This document shows positions 18,889 to 25,883 of a stretch of 38,315 bases of DNA, piece by piece; the first letter of the stretch is position 1; each line of letters starts with the position of its first letter. Source of the stretch: Pseudodesulfovibrio sp. (GTDB taxonomy: Bacteria; Desulfobacterota; Desulfovibrionia; Desulfovibrionales; Desulfovibrionaceae). The stretch covers positions 1 to 38,315 of the forward strand of contig NZ_JAQUWN010000033.1 in NCBI RefSeq assembly GCF_028692895.1. The letters are read 5' to 3'. The position numbers and the translations under genes are program-made. The notes beneath the pieces are model-generated. The model saw nothing but the letters and a program-made list of their open reading frames with translations, did no database searches and was not told where the DNA came from.

Positions 18889-19506
18889 CTATTCGGCGGT
18901 CTCGGCTTCGCCTTCGGCGCCTTCGGCTTCTTCGTCGTCACCGCGCGGCGCGACAACGCTGACCACGGCGTAGTGCTCCTCGAAGATCGGGGTGACGCCT
19001 TCGGGGAAGACGACGTCCTGAATGTGGATGGAATCCCCGACGTCCAGGTTGGTGATGTCCAGGACGATGGAATCGGGGATGTGCATGGGCTTGCAGACGA
19101 CCTCGATGGTGTCGCGGAAGAGCTCGACCAGGCCGCCCTGCTTGAGGCCCTTGGCCTTGCCCTGCAGCTCGAAGCGGACGGCGACCTTGATGTCCTTGGT
19201 CAGGTCCACGCCGAAGAAGTCGACGTGCTCGGGCACGCCCTTGACCGGCTCGTTGCGCACGCGCCAGAACAGGGCCGGATGGGTGCGGGTGGCGCCGTTG
19301 TCCTCGATGACCAGCTCGAACACCTTGGCGTTGCCCAGGGTGGCGTAGGCCTTCTGCAGCGGCACCATGTTCATCTTGACCGGGATGTTGTTGCCCTCGG
19401 TATCGTAGTAGATGCCCGGGACCTTGCCTTCCATGCGCAGACGGCGGTTGGGGCCCTTGCCCATCTTGTCGCGCTTCTGCACGTTCAGTTTCATCAGTTC
19501 AGCCAT
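18889..19506 (-). CDS. rplY: 50S ribosomal protein L25/general stress protein Ctc
   Basis: 205 residues of the long (CTC/TL5) form of L25, which binds 5S rRNA. The N-terminal domain (about 1-95) has KGPNRRLRMEGKVPGIYY. The C-terminal beta domain (about 100-190) has HVDFFGVDL and IHIQDVVFPEGV. It ends in an acidic Glu/Ala tail, common in this form. AAGGAG precedes ATG 19506 (an open reading from 19539 adds an unconserved leader). It is 78 bp downstream of prs and likely co-transcribed, ending at the terminator at 18826-18862. Confidence 0.96.
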   Translation of the reverse strand: MAELMKLNVQKRDKMGKGPNRRLRMEGKVPGIYYDTEGNNIPVKMNMVPLQKAYATLGNAKVFELVIEDNGATRTHPALFWRVRNEPVKGVPEHVDFFGVDLTKDIKVAVRFELQGKAKGLKQGGLVELFRDTIEVVCKPMHIPDSIVLDITNLDVGDSIHIQDVVFPEGVTPIFEEHYAVVSVVAPRGDDEEAEGAEGEAETAE

Positions 19507-19584
19507 GGTGGTTTCTCCTTTTGCGCCCTGGCCGCCCACTTTGGACGGACGCTCGCGCCTTAACAGGTTGCGGGAACGATTTCC

Positions 19585-20520
19585 CTAAACGAACAGCACG
19601 CTGACGGACGATTCCGTGTGCACGTTGTTGATCGCCTTGGCAAGCAGCGACGCGATGGAGCACTGCTTGATCTTGGAACATTGCTTGGTCGGGCCGAGCG
19701 GGATGGTGTCGGTGACGATGATCTCGGTGAAGGCGGACTTCTCCAGCCGCTCGATGGCCGGGCCGGAGAGGACGGGGTGGGTGGCGCAGGCCATCACTTC
19801 CTTGGCTCCGTTGTCCATGATGACGTCGGCCGCCGCACACATGGTGCCCGCGGTGTCGATCATGTCGTCGATGACCACGGCCACCTTGTCCTTGACGTCG
19901 CCGATGATGTGCATGGCCTTGGCCTGGTTGGGCGCGTCGCGCCGCTTGTCCACGATGGCCAGGTTGGCGCCCAGCCGCTTGGCGTAAGCCCTGGCGCGCT
20001 CCACGCCGCCCGCGTCGGGCGAGATGATGGCGAAGTCCTCGTCGCGGTTGCGCAGTTGCTCCAGCAGCACCGGCGCGGCGAAGAGGTTGTCCACCGGGCA
20101 GTTGAAGAAGCCCTGGATCTGGCCCGCGTGCAGGTCGCAGGTGACCAGGCGCTGCATGCCCGCCGTGGAGAGCAGGTCCGCCACCAGCTTGGCGGAGATG
20201 GGCGCCCTGGGCACGACCTTGCGGTCCTGCCGCGCATAGCCGAAGTAAGGCACGACGGCGGTCACGCGGGAGGCGCTGGCGCGCTTGAGCGCATCCAGCA
20301 TCAGGCACAGCTCCATGAGGTGGTAGTTCACCGGGGAGCAGGTGGGCTGCACGATGAACACGTCGTCGCCGCGCACGTTCTCGCCGATCTCGATTCGGAT
20401 TTCGCCGTCCGAGAACCGCTCGCGCAGAACCGGGGAAGGCTTGGTGCCCAGGTGTTCGCAGATGGCCTCCGCCAGCTTCGGGCTGGCGGAACCGCTGATG
20501 ATTTTAAGCTCTCCGTGCAT
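19585..20520 (-). CDS. prs: ribose-phosphate pyrophosphokinase (PRPP synthetase)
   Basis: 311 residues; makes PRPP from ribose 5-phosphate and ATP for nucleotide, His and Trp synthesis. ATP-binding region [16 protein letters not shown] (36-51) and [10 protein letters not shown], catalytic [12 protein letters not shown], flexible loop [13 protein letters not shown] loop [13 protein letters not shown]. Full length. CAGGGAGAG precedes ATG 20520. The start codon lies only 32 bases after the tRNA-Gln 3' end, so prs is very probably made on a transcript that also carries the tRNA. Confidence 0.97.
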   Translation of the reverse strand: MHGELKIISGSASPKLAEAICEHLGTKPSPVLRERFSDGEIRIEIGENVRGDDVFIVQPTCSPVNYHLMELCLMLDALKRASASRVTAVVPYFGYARQDRKVVPRAPISAKLVADLLSTAGMQRLVTCDLHAGQIQGFFNCPVDNLFAAPVLLEQLRNRDEDFAIISPDAGGVERARAYAKRLGANLAIVDKRRDAPNQAKAMHIIGDVKDKVAVVIDDMIDTAGTMCAAADVIMDNGAKEVMACATHPVLSGPAIERLEKSAFTEIIVTDTIPLGPTKQCSKIKQCSIASLLAKAINNVHTESSVSVLFV

Positions 20521-20552
20521 GCATCTCTCCCTGCGTCACGGGTTGATTCAAA

Positions 20553-20627
20553 TGGCTGGGGCGGGAGGATTCGAACCCCCGAATGTCAGGACCAAAACCT
20601 GATGTCTTACCGCTTGACGACGCCCCA
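20553..20627 (-). tRNA. tRNA-Gln (anticodon TTG)
   Basis: Full cloverleaf on the minus strand: acceptor TGGGGCG/CGCCCCA, anticodon stem TCAGG/CCTGA with loop TTTTGGT (anticodon TTG), T-arm GGGGG-TTCGAAT-CCTCC, discriminator G and encoded CCA at 20555-20553. It lies between ispE (through the repeat array) and prs. Confidence 0.96.
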
Positions 20628-20637
20628 ACAAAATTTT

Positions 20638-20977
20638 GCCGATATGGGTTCGATCGCCGCGTTGCTTCACGAAGACCAGACCCTCGCGTATTAAGATACG
20701 CTTCGGTCCTGATCTTCGCTCGCGCCTTGCGCTCGACCCCATCTCGACAAAATTTGCCGAGCCGATATGGGGCCGCCCGCCGCGTTGCTTCGCGAAAATC
20801 AGACCCTCGCGTATTACGATACGCTTCGGTCCTGATCTTCGCTCGCGCCTTGCGCTCGACCCCATCTCGACAAAATTTGCCGAGCCGATATGGGGCCGCC
20901 CGCCGCGTTGCTTCGCGAAGACCAGACCCTCGCGTATTAAGATACGCTTCGGTCCTGATCTTCGCTCGCGCCTTGCG
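20638..20977. repeat. tandem array of 123-bp units between ispE and tRNA-Gln (2.8 copies)
   Basis: Units begin at 20638, 20761 and 20884, each with GCCGATATGGG. The third stops at about 20977, after 94 bp. Copies 2 and 3 are nearly identical; copy 1 is more diverged, and at its left end it merges with the tRNA-Gln 5' flank (AACAAAATTTTGCC). Each unit can fold twice. One fold is a long imperfect hairpin around GCGTAT-TAAG-ATACGC flanked by GAAGA..CAG / CTGATCTTC arms. The other is CCCCATCTCG..CGAG..ATATGGGG. Because 123 is divisible by 3, every reading frame shows false repeated ORFs. It is not CRISPR: there are no unique spacers. 20978-21110 holds further GC-rich hairpins (CGCCGCA-G-TGCGGCG at 21020-21034) and no gene. 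Confidence 0.85.
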
Positions 20978-21110
20978 TCGGGCCCCGGTCCGACCGGATG
21001 TCCGGCCGACAGGGGGCAGCGCCGCAGTGCGGCGTCCGGGGTCGCCTTTCGGGCGGCGCGCCGGGCCTTTTGCACGTTCGCGTTGATCGATCCTATTAAA
21101 GATGAACTGG

Positions 21111-21989
21111 CTAACGACAATCCATCACTACGGTGTCAATGCCGTCGTTTTGCAGGGCTCGGGCTGTGGACATGGCTGATCCCCTGTTGCGGAACAGGCC
21201 GAACAGGGAGGCTCCCGAGCCGCTCATGGCGGCGCAAACCGCTCCGCTCCTGATGAGCTTTTCCTTGATTTTCCGGAGAATTGGATGCTCCGCGAAGACC
21301 ACGGGCTCGAAGTCGTTGCTCACGACCAGGGGCGAAATGGAAGATGGATTCTTAGACTCCATGTATCGGGATGTCAAGGATTGGCTGGCCTGCGGCCGGT
21401 CGTTGGCCGCGTCCCAGGCCTTGAAGGCCCAGGGCGTGTCCACGTGCACGGGCGGGCAGGCCAGGAGCAGGAACAGGCCCGCGAGGTCGACCGCTGTCGG
21501 GGTCAGTCTTTCGCCGATGCCCGTGGCCAGGGCCGGGCCGTCCAGGAGGAAGAAGGGCATGTCCGCACCGAGCCCGGCGGCCAGGTCCATGAGGGCTTGC
21601 AGGGGCAGGGCGCGCTCGCCCGCATTGTCGTTGAGCCAGCGCAGCATGGCCGCGCCGTCCGAACTGCCGCCGCCCAGGCCGCCGCCCATGGGGATGCGCT
21701 TGTTCAGGGTCACGAACAGGCCGGGCTGGAATCCGGTGGCCGCGCCGAACGCCTTCCACGCCTTGTAGATCAGGTTGGAGGTGGACTCCAGGTCCGGGTT
21801 CTCCGGGCAGCGCATGTACATGTGCTCGTCGTGTCCGGGCTCGATGCGCAGGGTGTCGGCCAGGTCCCGCACCGGGTAGAACAGGGTGGATAGCTCATGG
21901 TAGCCGTCCTCGCGTCGGCCGAGAATGGCGAGGTGCAGGTTGATCTTGGCCGGTGCGGCCAGCAGGGATTCGGAGACGGGAGCTTGCAT
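21111..21989 (-). CDS. ispE: 4-diphosphocytidyl-2-C-methyl-D-erythritol kinase
   Basis: A 292-residue GHMP kinase of the MEP isoprenoid pathway. PAKINLHLAILGRREDGYHE (13-32) includes the conserved Lys15. The ATP loop PMGGGLGGGSSDGAAML covers 100-116, and GADMPFF (141-147) carries the catalytic Asp143. The C-terminal GHMP motif is AAMSGSGASLFGLF. ATG 21989 is chosen by homology. No ribosome site precedes it, because the upstream bases are a perfect GC hairpin and a pyrimidine stretch. It follows degP by 45 bp, and its transcript runs into the repeat array and tRNA-Gln. Confidence 0.95.
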   Translation of the reverse strand: MQAPVSESLLAAPAKINLHLAILGRREDGYHELSTLFYPVRDLADTLRIEPGHDEHMYMRCPENPDLESTSNLIYKAWKAFGAATGFQPGLFVTLNKRIPMGGGLGGGSSDGAAMLRWLNDNAGERALPLQALMDLAAGLGADMPFFLLDGPALATGIGERLTPTAVDLAGLFLLLACPPVHVDTPWAFKAWDAANDRPQASQSLTSRYMESKNPSSISPLVVSNDFEPVVFAEHPILRKIKEKLIRSGAVCAAMSGSGASLFGLFRNRGSAMSTARALQNDGIDTVVMDCR

Positions 21990-22000
21990 GGCGAAGAAGG

Positions 22001-22026
22001 GAGGGGACCCCGCACGGGGTCCCCTC
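22001..22026 (-). terminator. strong GC hairpin between degP and ispE
   Basis: The 11-bp perfect stem GAGGGGACCCC / GGGGTCCCCTC has a GCAC loop. On the minus strand it lies 8 bp after the degP stop and 11 bp before the ispE ATG. It is followed by CCTTCTTCGCC, not a T-run, so it is a weak terminator at best. It could be a 3'-end stabiliser, or it could control ispE translation. Confidence 0.55.
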
Positions 22027-22034
22027 GGATGGAG

Positions 22035-23492
22035 TTACTTTTTGTCCAGGGGCAGGGAGACGATGGCGTTCTGGCCCTGCCGCTTGATGAGCAGCATGAC
22101 CGCGCCTCGGGTCGCGTCCCGCTTGAGGATGGACTGGAGCGCGTCGGGCGTCTTCACTTCCTCCTGGTTGGCCTGGAGGATGACGTCCCCGGGGCGCACG
22201 CCGCCCTCGCCGGCCACGGAGTCCGGGGTTACCTGTACCACGACCAGCCCGGCGGGCTTGTCCAGGCCCAGGGCGCGGGCGTCCTGGGCGGTCACGGGCC
22301 TGAGGCTCATGCCGAGGACGGCGGATGCTTCCTGCGGGCCCTGCTGGTTGGGGCTCATGGCGGCCATGTTCTTCTCGTCGCGCTCGCCCAGCGTCACGGT
22401 GCGGTTGATGACCTTGCCGTCGCGCCACAGCGAGAGGTGCGCTTTGTCGCCGGGCCGCAGGTCCGCGATCCTGCGCAGCAGGTCGTTGTTGTTGTGCACG
22501 GCCTGGCCGTTGACTTCGAGGATCACGTCGCCCTGCCTGACGCCCGCCTTGTCGGCCGGGTGCCCCTTGCCCACGGAGGCGATGAGCGCGCCCTCGGGCT
22601 TGTCGAGGCCCAGGGCCTTGGCGTCGTTTTCGCTCACGGGCTGGATGGTCACGCCGAGCCAGCCGCGCTGGATGGGCTTGCCCTCGCGCAACTGGTCCAC
22701 GATCTTCCGGGCCTCGGTGGACGGGATGGCGAAGCCGATGTTCTCGGCCGCCGCGTTGATGGCGGTGTTGATGCCGATGACATCGCCGTTCATGTTCAGC
22801 AGCGGGCCGCCGGAGTTGCCGGGGTTGATGGACGCGTCGGTCTGGAGGAAGTTGTCGAACGGCCCTGCGCCGATGATGCGGTGCTTGGCCGAGATGATGC
22901 CCGCGGTGACCGTGTTGTCCAGGCCGTAGGGGTTGCCGACGGCCAGGACCCACTCGCCGACCTGGATGGAGTCGGAGTCGCCGAAGGCCAGGACGGGCAG
23001 GGGATGGGGCGCGTCGATCTTGATGACGGCCAGGTCGGTCTCGGTATCGCGGCCCACGACCTTGGCCGGGTACTCGGTCGGGTCGTCCTGGAAGCGGACG
23101 GTGATCTTGTCCGCGCCGTCGATGACGTGGTTGTTGGTGACGATCTGTCCGTCAGGGGTGATGACGAAGCCGGACCCCTGGGCCATGCGCTTGCGCGGCT
23201 GACGGGGCTGGCGGGGCTGTCCGGGCTGTCCGGGAATCCCGCGCGGTCCGAAGAACTGGTCGAATTGCTCGAAGAATTCCTTGAACGGGTGGTTGTCCGG
23301 GATCTGGCCCTGGAACCCCATGGAGCCGGGGGCTTCCCTGGCGGTCATCTCAGTGGAGATGAAGACCACGGACTTGCCTGCCTTTGCCGCCAGCTCGGTG
23401 AACACGGGCAGGCCGTTGGCGGCCAGGCCCATGGTCGGCATCGCCAGCAGCAGCGTCAGGAACAGGGTTGTGGTTTTGAGATGACGAATCAT
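22035..23492 (-). CDS. degP: periplasmic Do-family serine protease/chaperone DegP (HtrA)
   Basis: 485 residues. The signal peptide covers about 1-25 (LLLAMPTMGLAA). The trypsin-like domain has His122 (TNNHVIDG), Asp153 (TETDLAVIK) and Ser227 (GNSGGP). The LA-loop region (85-103) is a Gln-Pro-Arg-Gly repeat. Two PDZ domains follow (about 275-365 and 390-480), with GWLGVTIQPV and the C-terminal GVRPGDVILQANQ. It degrades or refolds damaged envelope proteins. TAGGAGG lies 8 bases before ATG 23492, and a near-consensus promoter sits about 60 bp further upstream. Confidence 0.95.
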   Translation of the reverse strand: MIRHLKTTTLFLTLLLAMPTMGLAANGLPVFTELAAKAGKSVVFISTEMTAREAPGSMGFQGQIPDNHPFKEFFEQFDQFFGPRGIPGQPGQPRQPRQPRKRMAQGSGFVITPDGQIVTNNHVIDGADKITVRFQDDPTEYPAKVVGRDTETDLAVIKIDAPHPLPVLAFGDSDSIQVGEWVLAVGNPYGLDNTVTAGIISAKHRIIGAGPFDNFLQTDASINPGNSGGPLLNMNGDVIGINTAINAAAENIGFAIPSTEARKIVDQLREGKPIQRGWLGVTIQPVSENDAKALGLDKPEGALIASVGKGHPADKAGVRQGDVILEVNGQAVHNNNDLLRRIADLRPGDKAHLSLWRDGKVINRTVTLGERDEKNMAAMSPNQQGPQEASAVLGMSLRPVTAQDARALGLDKPAGLVVVQVTPDSVAGEGGVRPGDVILQANQEEVKTPDALQSILKRDATRGAVMLLIKRQGQNAIVSLPLDKK

Positions 23493-23551
23493 GCAACAAG
23501 CCTCCTAGGCGGATTGCGGAAAACAGGATTACGGCTTACGCCGCATTCGAA

Positions 23552-23579
23552 ACTATAGGGTTTTTTTCCGCGGTGTAAA
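23552..23579 (-). promoter_or_regulatory. sigma70-type promoter of degP
   Basis: On the minus strand, -35 TTTACA (23579-23574) and -10 TATAGT (23557-23552) are 16 bp apart, each one base from consensus. The predicted start is near 23545, giving a leader of about 53 bases. Confidence 0.65.
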
Positions 23580-23582
23580 TAG

Positions 23583-23600
23583 GGTGCAGCAAATTGCACC
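23583..23600. promoter_or_regulatory. palindromic operator-like site upstream of degP
   Basis: GGTGCA-GCAAAT-TGCACC is a 6-6-6 inverted repeat ending 4 bp upstream of the degP -35 box. The position suits an activator or repressor of the envelope-stress protease. No regulator can be named. Confidence 0.45.
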
Positions 23601-23698
23601 CCGAATCGCCGCCCGCCGGTCCCGCGCTCCGCGACCGGTTCCGGCCCGCGCTTCTGCCTTCCGGCCCGGTCCACCCCGCTGCGCCGGGGATGAAATAC

Positions 23699-23727
23699 TT
23701 GCCTTTTGCCCCCCGGTCGGCTAGGGA
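23699..23727 (+). promoter_or_regulatory. probable tRNA-Arg promoter
   Basis: TTGCCT (23699-23704), a 17-bp spacer, then TAGGGA (23722-23727), with the tRNA 5' end 12 bp further. Spacing and position fit; the -10 is weak. Confidence 0.5.
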
Positions 23728-23739
23728 ATCCTCCTCAGT

Positions 23740-23816
23740 GCCCCCGTAGCTCAGGCGGATAGAGCACAGGATTCCTAATCCTGGTGCCGCAGGTTCGAAT
23801 CCTGCCGGGGGCACCA
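23740..23816 (+). tRNA. tRNA-Arg (anticodon CCT)
   Basis: Complete cloverleaf: acceptor GCCCCCG/CGGGGGC, D-arm GCTC..GAGC, anticodon stem CAGGA/TCCTG with loop TTCCTAA, T-arm GCAGG-TTCGAAT-CCTGC, discriminator A and encoded CCA (23814-23816). It is followed by a terminator and then by anomalous DNA. Confidence 0.97.
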
Positions 23817-23825
23817 CAATTTTGA

Positions 23826-23857
23826 GGGTCTGCACCGCCTGCGGTGCAGACCCATTT
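23826..23857 (+). terminator. intrinsic terminator of tRNA-Arg
   Basis: The 13-bp stem GGGTCTGCACCGC / GCGGTGCAGACCC (23826-23838 with 23841-23853) has a 2-base apex and is followed by ATTTTGTT. Confidence 0.85.
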
Positions 23858-24135
23858 TGTTCGTCACCCCATCATTATCACCGTTGTGTGATTCCGTTCA
23901 AATTCGCTCTCGGTCTAAGCGTAAATTGGAAAGCTGATTTACCAGCTTATATGCCATGAAAAAGCCTTGAAGCCTGGTTTTCTTAAGCCTTGTCAAGAGG
24001 CCATGTTTATCCTTTTTCGTCCTTTTTTATTCCTCTGACGTCCGTTTTTCCCTGGGCCGAAAACCTGTGTTAGGATTCTCGGCAAATATCGGGAGGTGTA
24101 CCGGATGCCTCCTGCAAGCCAAATGGAGAAACGGA
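23858..24135. other. lower-GC stretch without a recognisable gene
   Basis: By eye, base composition changes sharply after the tRNA-Arg terminator to AT-rich sequence, unlike the flanks. It holds a small hairpin AGCTG..CAGCT near 23932 and scattered TTTTT runs. I see no gene and no second copy of the tRNA 3' end that would mark an attachment site. Confidence 0.5.
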
Positions 24136-24510
24136 ATGGGTAAGCATATCGGGGATGATCAACTGGTCTACGGTATGTCTAAGCACATGAGTTCAGTGGG
24201 AGGCAATAAGCAAAGTTCTGAATCGATTCCCGGAGATCCGCCCTCCAGAACGCCTCCGAAGACAGAGGGCAAAGTCACATACTGGACCGTGCACCCCAAG
24301 ACTGGCGCCTGTGAAAAGTGCCGGGCAATGGAGGGGATCAAGTTCAAGGAGAAGCCGGACCGGGCTCACCCCAATTGCAAGTGCGAAATCCGTGAACACG
24401 AACGCTTGCCTCAGAAACATTACCTTTGGGGTTTTATAGAAGGCTTTGAAGGGAGTGCGGTTGAACAGTTTTCGGTCTGGGACTTGTCAAAGTCAGGATC
24501 AGGCACGTAA
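24136..24510 (+). CDS. small protein with phage MuF-like CxxC/HPNCKC knuckle; probably truncated by frameshift
   Basis: 124 residues from ATG 24136 (GGAG 7 bases upstream). The N-terminal 45 residues are polar and Gly/Ser/Lys-rich. The core, VTYWTVHPKTGACEKCRAME followed by HPNCKCEIREHE, resembles the C-terminal Cys/His knuckle of phage minor head proteins (Mu gpF / SPP1 gp7 type: CxxC..G..HPNCRC), which also occurs on secreted toxins. The downstream sequence in the -1 frame stays open and protein-like (see the next entry), so the stop at 24508 probably results from a frameshift. Function unknown. Lower GC and its position behind tRNA-Arg suggest acquired DNA. Confidence 0.6.
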   Translation: MGKHIGDDQLVYGMSKHMSSVGGNKQSSESIPGDPPSRTPPKTEGKVTYWTVHPKTGACEKCRAMEGIKFKEKPDRAHPNCKCEIREHERLPQKHYLWGFIEGFEGSAVEQFSVWDLSKSGSGT

Positions 24511-24644
24511 CAGGTGCGATGGCATCCGGCGTACACGTGTATTCGAACTTTGATGGAGCCCGTCAGGGTCATACATTGGGCGGAGAGGTTTCCTTTACCT
24601 TCAGCACGTTGACGGATACACCTGTTTTCTGGAGCATTAGATAG
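24465..24644 (+). pseudogene. out-of-frame C-terminal continuation of the MuF-like gene
   Basis: The frame is open from after the TGA at 24462 to the TAG at 24642 and encodes VKVRIRHVTGAMASGVHVYS, then NFDGARQGHTLGGEVSFTF and more. The sequence alternates polar and hydrophobic residues like a beta-rich domain and does not read like random frame. It overlaps the end of the preceding gene by 43 bases. The likely origin is one reading frame broken by a 1-base change between 24465 and 24507. Confidence 0.4.
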
Positions 24645-24689
24645 TTCAGAACGGTGCTGATAAAAACATGATTCAATACTGGACAGAAT

Positions 24690-25116
24690 ATGAAGCGTAG
24701 CATCGTGTCGATAATTCTCTTGGCTTTGGCGCTGGCGACATTTTTCTCGAATCCGTCTGGCAGGTGAACCTGATCCGTTTGTCATCTCCTGCGATAAAGT
24801 GGAATCAGTCGTTGTTGAGCTCGCCTATGATTTGCGGGGCCCGGATCGTCGGGTTGTCGGATGTCAGGTGGAGTTGACTCAGGCAGCCGGAATTGAGCCT
24901 GATGCGCATTGCGCCAAATGGTTTGGCGACATGTTTCCCGTCACCGCCAATGGGATTCCAATAACCACGTTCGACAGTACTACTCGGTCCATACCGCCAA
25001 AGTTCTTTTTCATGGAAGAGACTTGGGAGGATGCCAAGGCAAAGCTCATGGCGATCTGTCCCGAGAAGATACCGGGAATTCCTCAGAGGGTTTTGGATCA
25101 TCGACCCGGGCAGTAG
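24690..25116 (+). pseudogene. frameshifted secreted protein of unknown function
   Basis: ATG 24690 opens a clean signal peptide, MKRSIVSIILLALALATFF, that stops at TGA 24765. The +1 frame is open from 24715 to the stop at 25114-25116 and encodes EPDPFVISCDKVESVVVELA, continuing for about 100 residues with Cys, Trp and Phe well spread (FFFMEETWEDAKAKLMAICP). Joining the two near 24755-24766 gives one exported protein of about 140 residues. If the frame break is real, the gene is dead; GTG 24799 could start an unexported remnant. I recognise no family. It lies about 45 bp after the MuF-like pair and could be its partner or immunity gene (speculation). Confidence 0.45.
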
Positions 25117-25169
25117 TTGCCGATTGCGGGCCATTGTCGCCTCAGGCGCTTGAAGACCGGTAGGCAGCA

Positions 25170-25502
25170 AAAGAATAAATGAGAGGAGTCTTCATGGCTT
25201 CCCGCATTTCATCGGTTGCGCTACGTGCTTTGGGCCTGGGCGCGCCTCGGCCGGGACCTGGTCCGGGAAGGTTGCCGTCCCGGACCGATTCGGGTAGTTC
25301 GCGGAAGATGGCAATGGACGGGGGCGGACGGCGTGGCCGTTTTCCCGCAACGACCGCAACGAGCGGGAAAACGGCGGCAACTCGGTGCTGACGCCGGGCA
25401 TGTCCCGCGTGGTGTCCGACGCCCTCGGCTCCCGCCATTCCGTGACCGAACGGCGTCAAGCTGCTGATCTTCGATGGCGACTTCCTGAAATTGAAGGAAT
25501 AA
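25170..25502 (+). pseudogene. decayed coding remnant
   Basis: No intact gene here. Protein-like stretches appear in successive frames: LRYVLWAWARLGRDLVREG from about 25213, then SRNDRNERENGGNSVLTPGM and SRVVSDALGSRHSVT in another frame, and finally VKLLIFDGDFLKLKE ending at a TAA near 25500. This pattern suggests an old gene with at least two frameshifts. Family unknown. Confidence 0.3.
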
Positions 25503-25590
25503 GCCGATCCGCGCCGCCCCGATTGTCGGCGGGACCTGAGAAAGCCGGGTTTTTCGTCATCTCGCAACACAACGTATTTTGGAGGGATTC

Positions 25591-25770
25591 ATGAAAGTGT
25601 GGAAGAAAGCCGTCGTCGTCCTTTGCCTGCTGGCCCTGACCATTCCCGTTTTCGGGTGCAGCGAGGAAGGCCCCATGGAAAAGGCCGGAAAGAAGATGGA
25701 CCAGGCTGCGGAAGACGCCTCGGACGCGGCGCATGACGCGGCGGACAAGGCCAAGAAGATATTCGAATAG
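25591..25770 (+). CDS. small lipoprotein
   Basis: 59 residues from ATG 25591 with GGAGG 6 bases upstream. The signal sequence KKAVVVLCLLALTIPVFGC ends in lipobox V-F-G-C, so Cys23 should be lipidated. The mature part is a single amphipathic Ala/Asp/Lys helix (KKMDQAAEDASDAAHDAADK), reminiscent of entericidin-like and other short envelope helices. The GC content is back to that of the flanks, so this gene is probably native rather than part of the decayed patch. Role unknown. Confidence 0.8.
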   Translation: MKVWKKAVVVLCLLALTIPVFGCSEEGPMEKAGKKMDQAAEDASDAAHDAADKAKKIFE

Positions 25771-25829
25771 CGCGGCGTTCCGGCCCGGCTCGCCCTTGCG
25801 GCGCGTCCGGGCGGCGAAATGTTCGGGGG

Positions 25830-25860
25830 GGGGGCGGTCCGGTGAGCGGGCCGCCCCCTT
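25830..25860 (+). terminator. GC-rich hairpin after the lipoprotein gene
   Basis: GGGGGCGGTCC (25830-25840) pairs with GGGCCGCCCCC (25848-25858, one G-T) and is followed by TTGTCGTTGTC. It lies next to a run of ten G's at 25825-25834. A weak terminator between convergent genes. Confidence 0.5.
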
Positions 25861-25883
25861 GTCGTTGTCGGGGGGCGCTCGGG

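Noticed and set aside
17490-18956. 488-codon fusion of CarD with an upstream domain
   Set aside because: The upstream part is the pth gene read in another frame; GTG 18005 with AAGGAG is the true CarD start.
20638-20977. CRISPR array
   Set aside because: Units are contiguous 123-bp tandem copies without unique spacers, and no cas genes are present.
20548-21253. Long overlapping ORFs in three frames encoding repetitive Arg-rich proteins
   Set aside because: They arise because the 123-bp tandem unit is a multiple of three and lacks stops; there is no ribosome site, and codon use is that of non-coding repeat.
24465-24510. Programmed -1 ribosomal frameshift joining the MuF-like gene to its continuation
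   Set aside because: No classical X-XXY-YYZ slippery heptamer in the right phase and no obvious downstream pseudoknot; a frameshift mutation is simpler.
24420-24785. Minus-strand 121-codon ORF
   Set aside because: No ribosome site, unusual composition, and it overlaps protein-like plus-strand frames in the decayed patch.
23740-25502. Active integrative element at tRNA-Arg
   Set aside because: No integrase and no duplicate of the tRNA 3' end was found downstream, so only decayed remains are supported.
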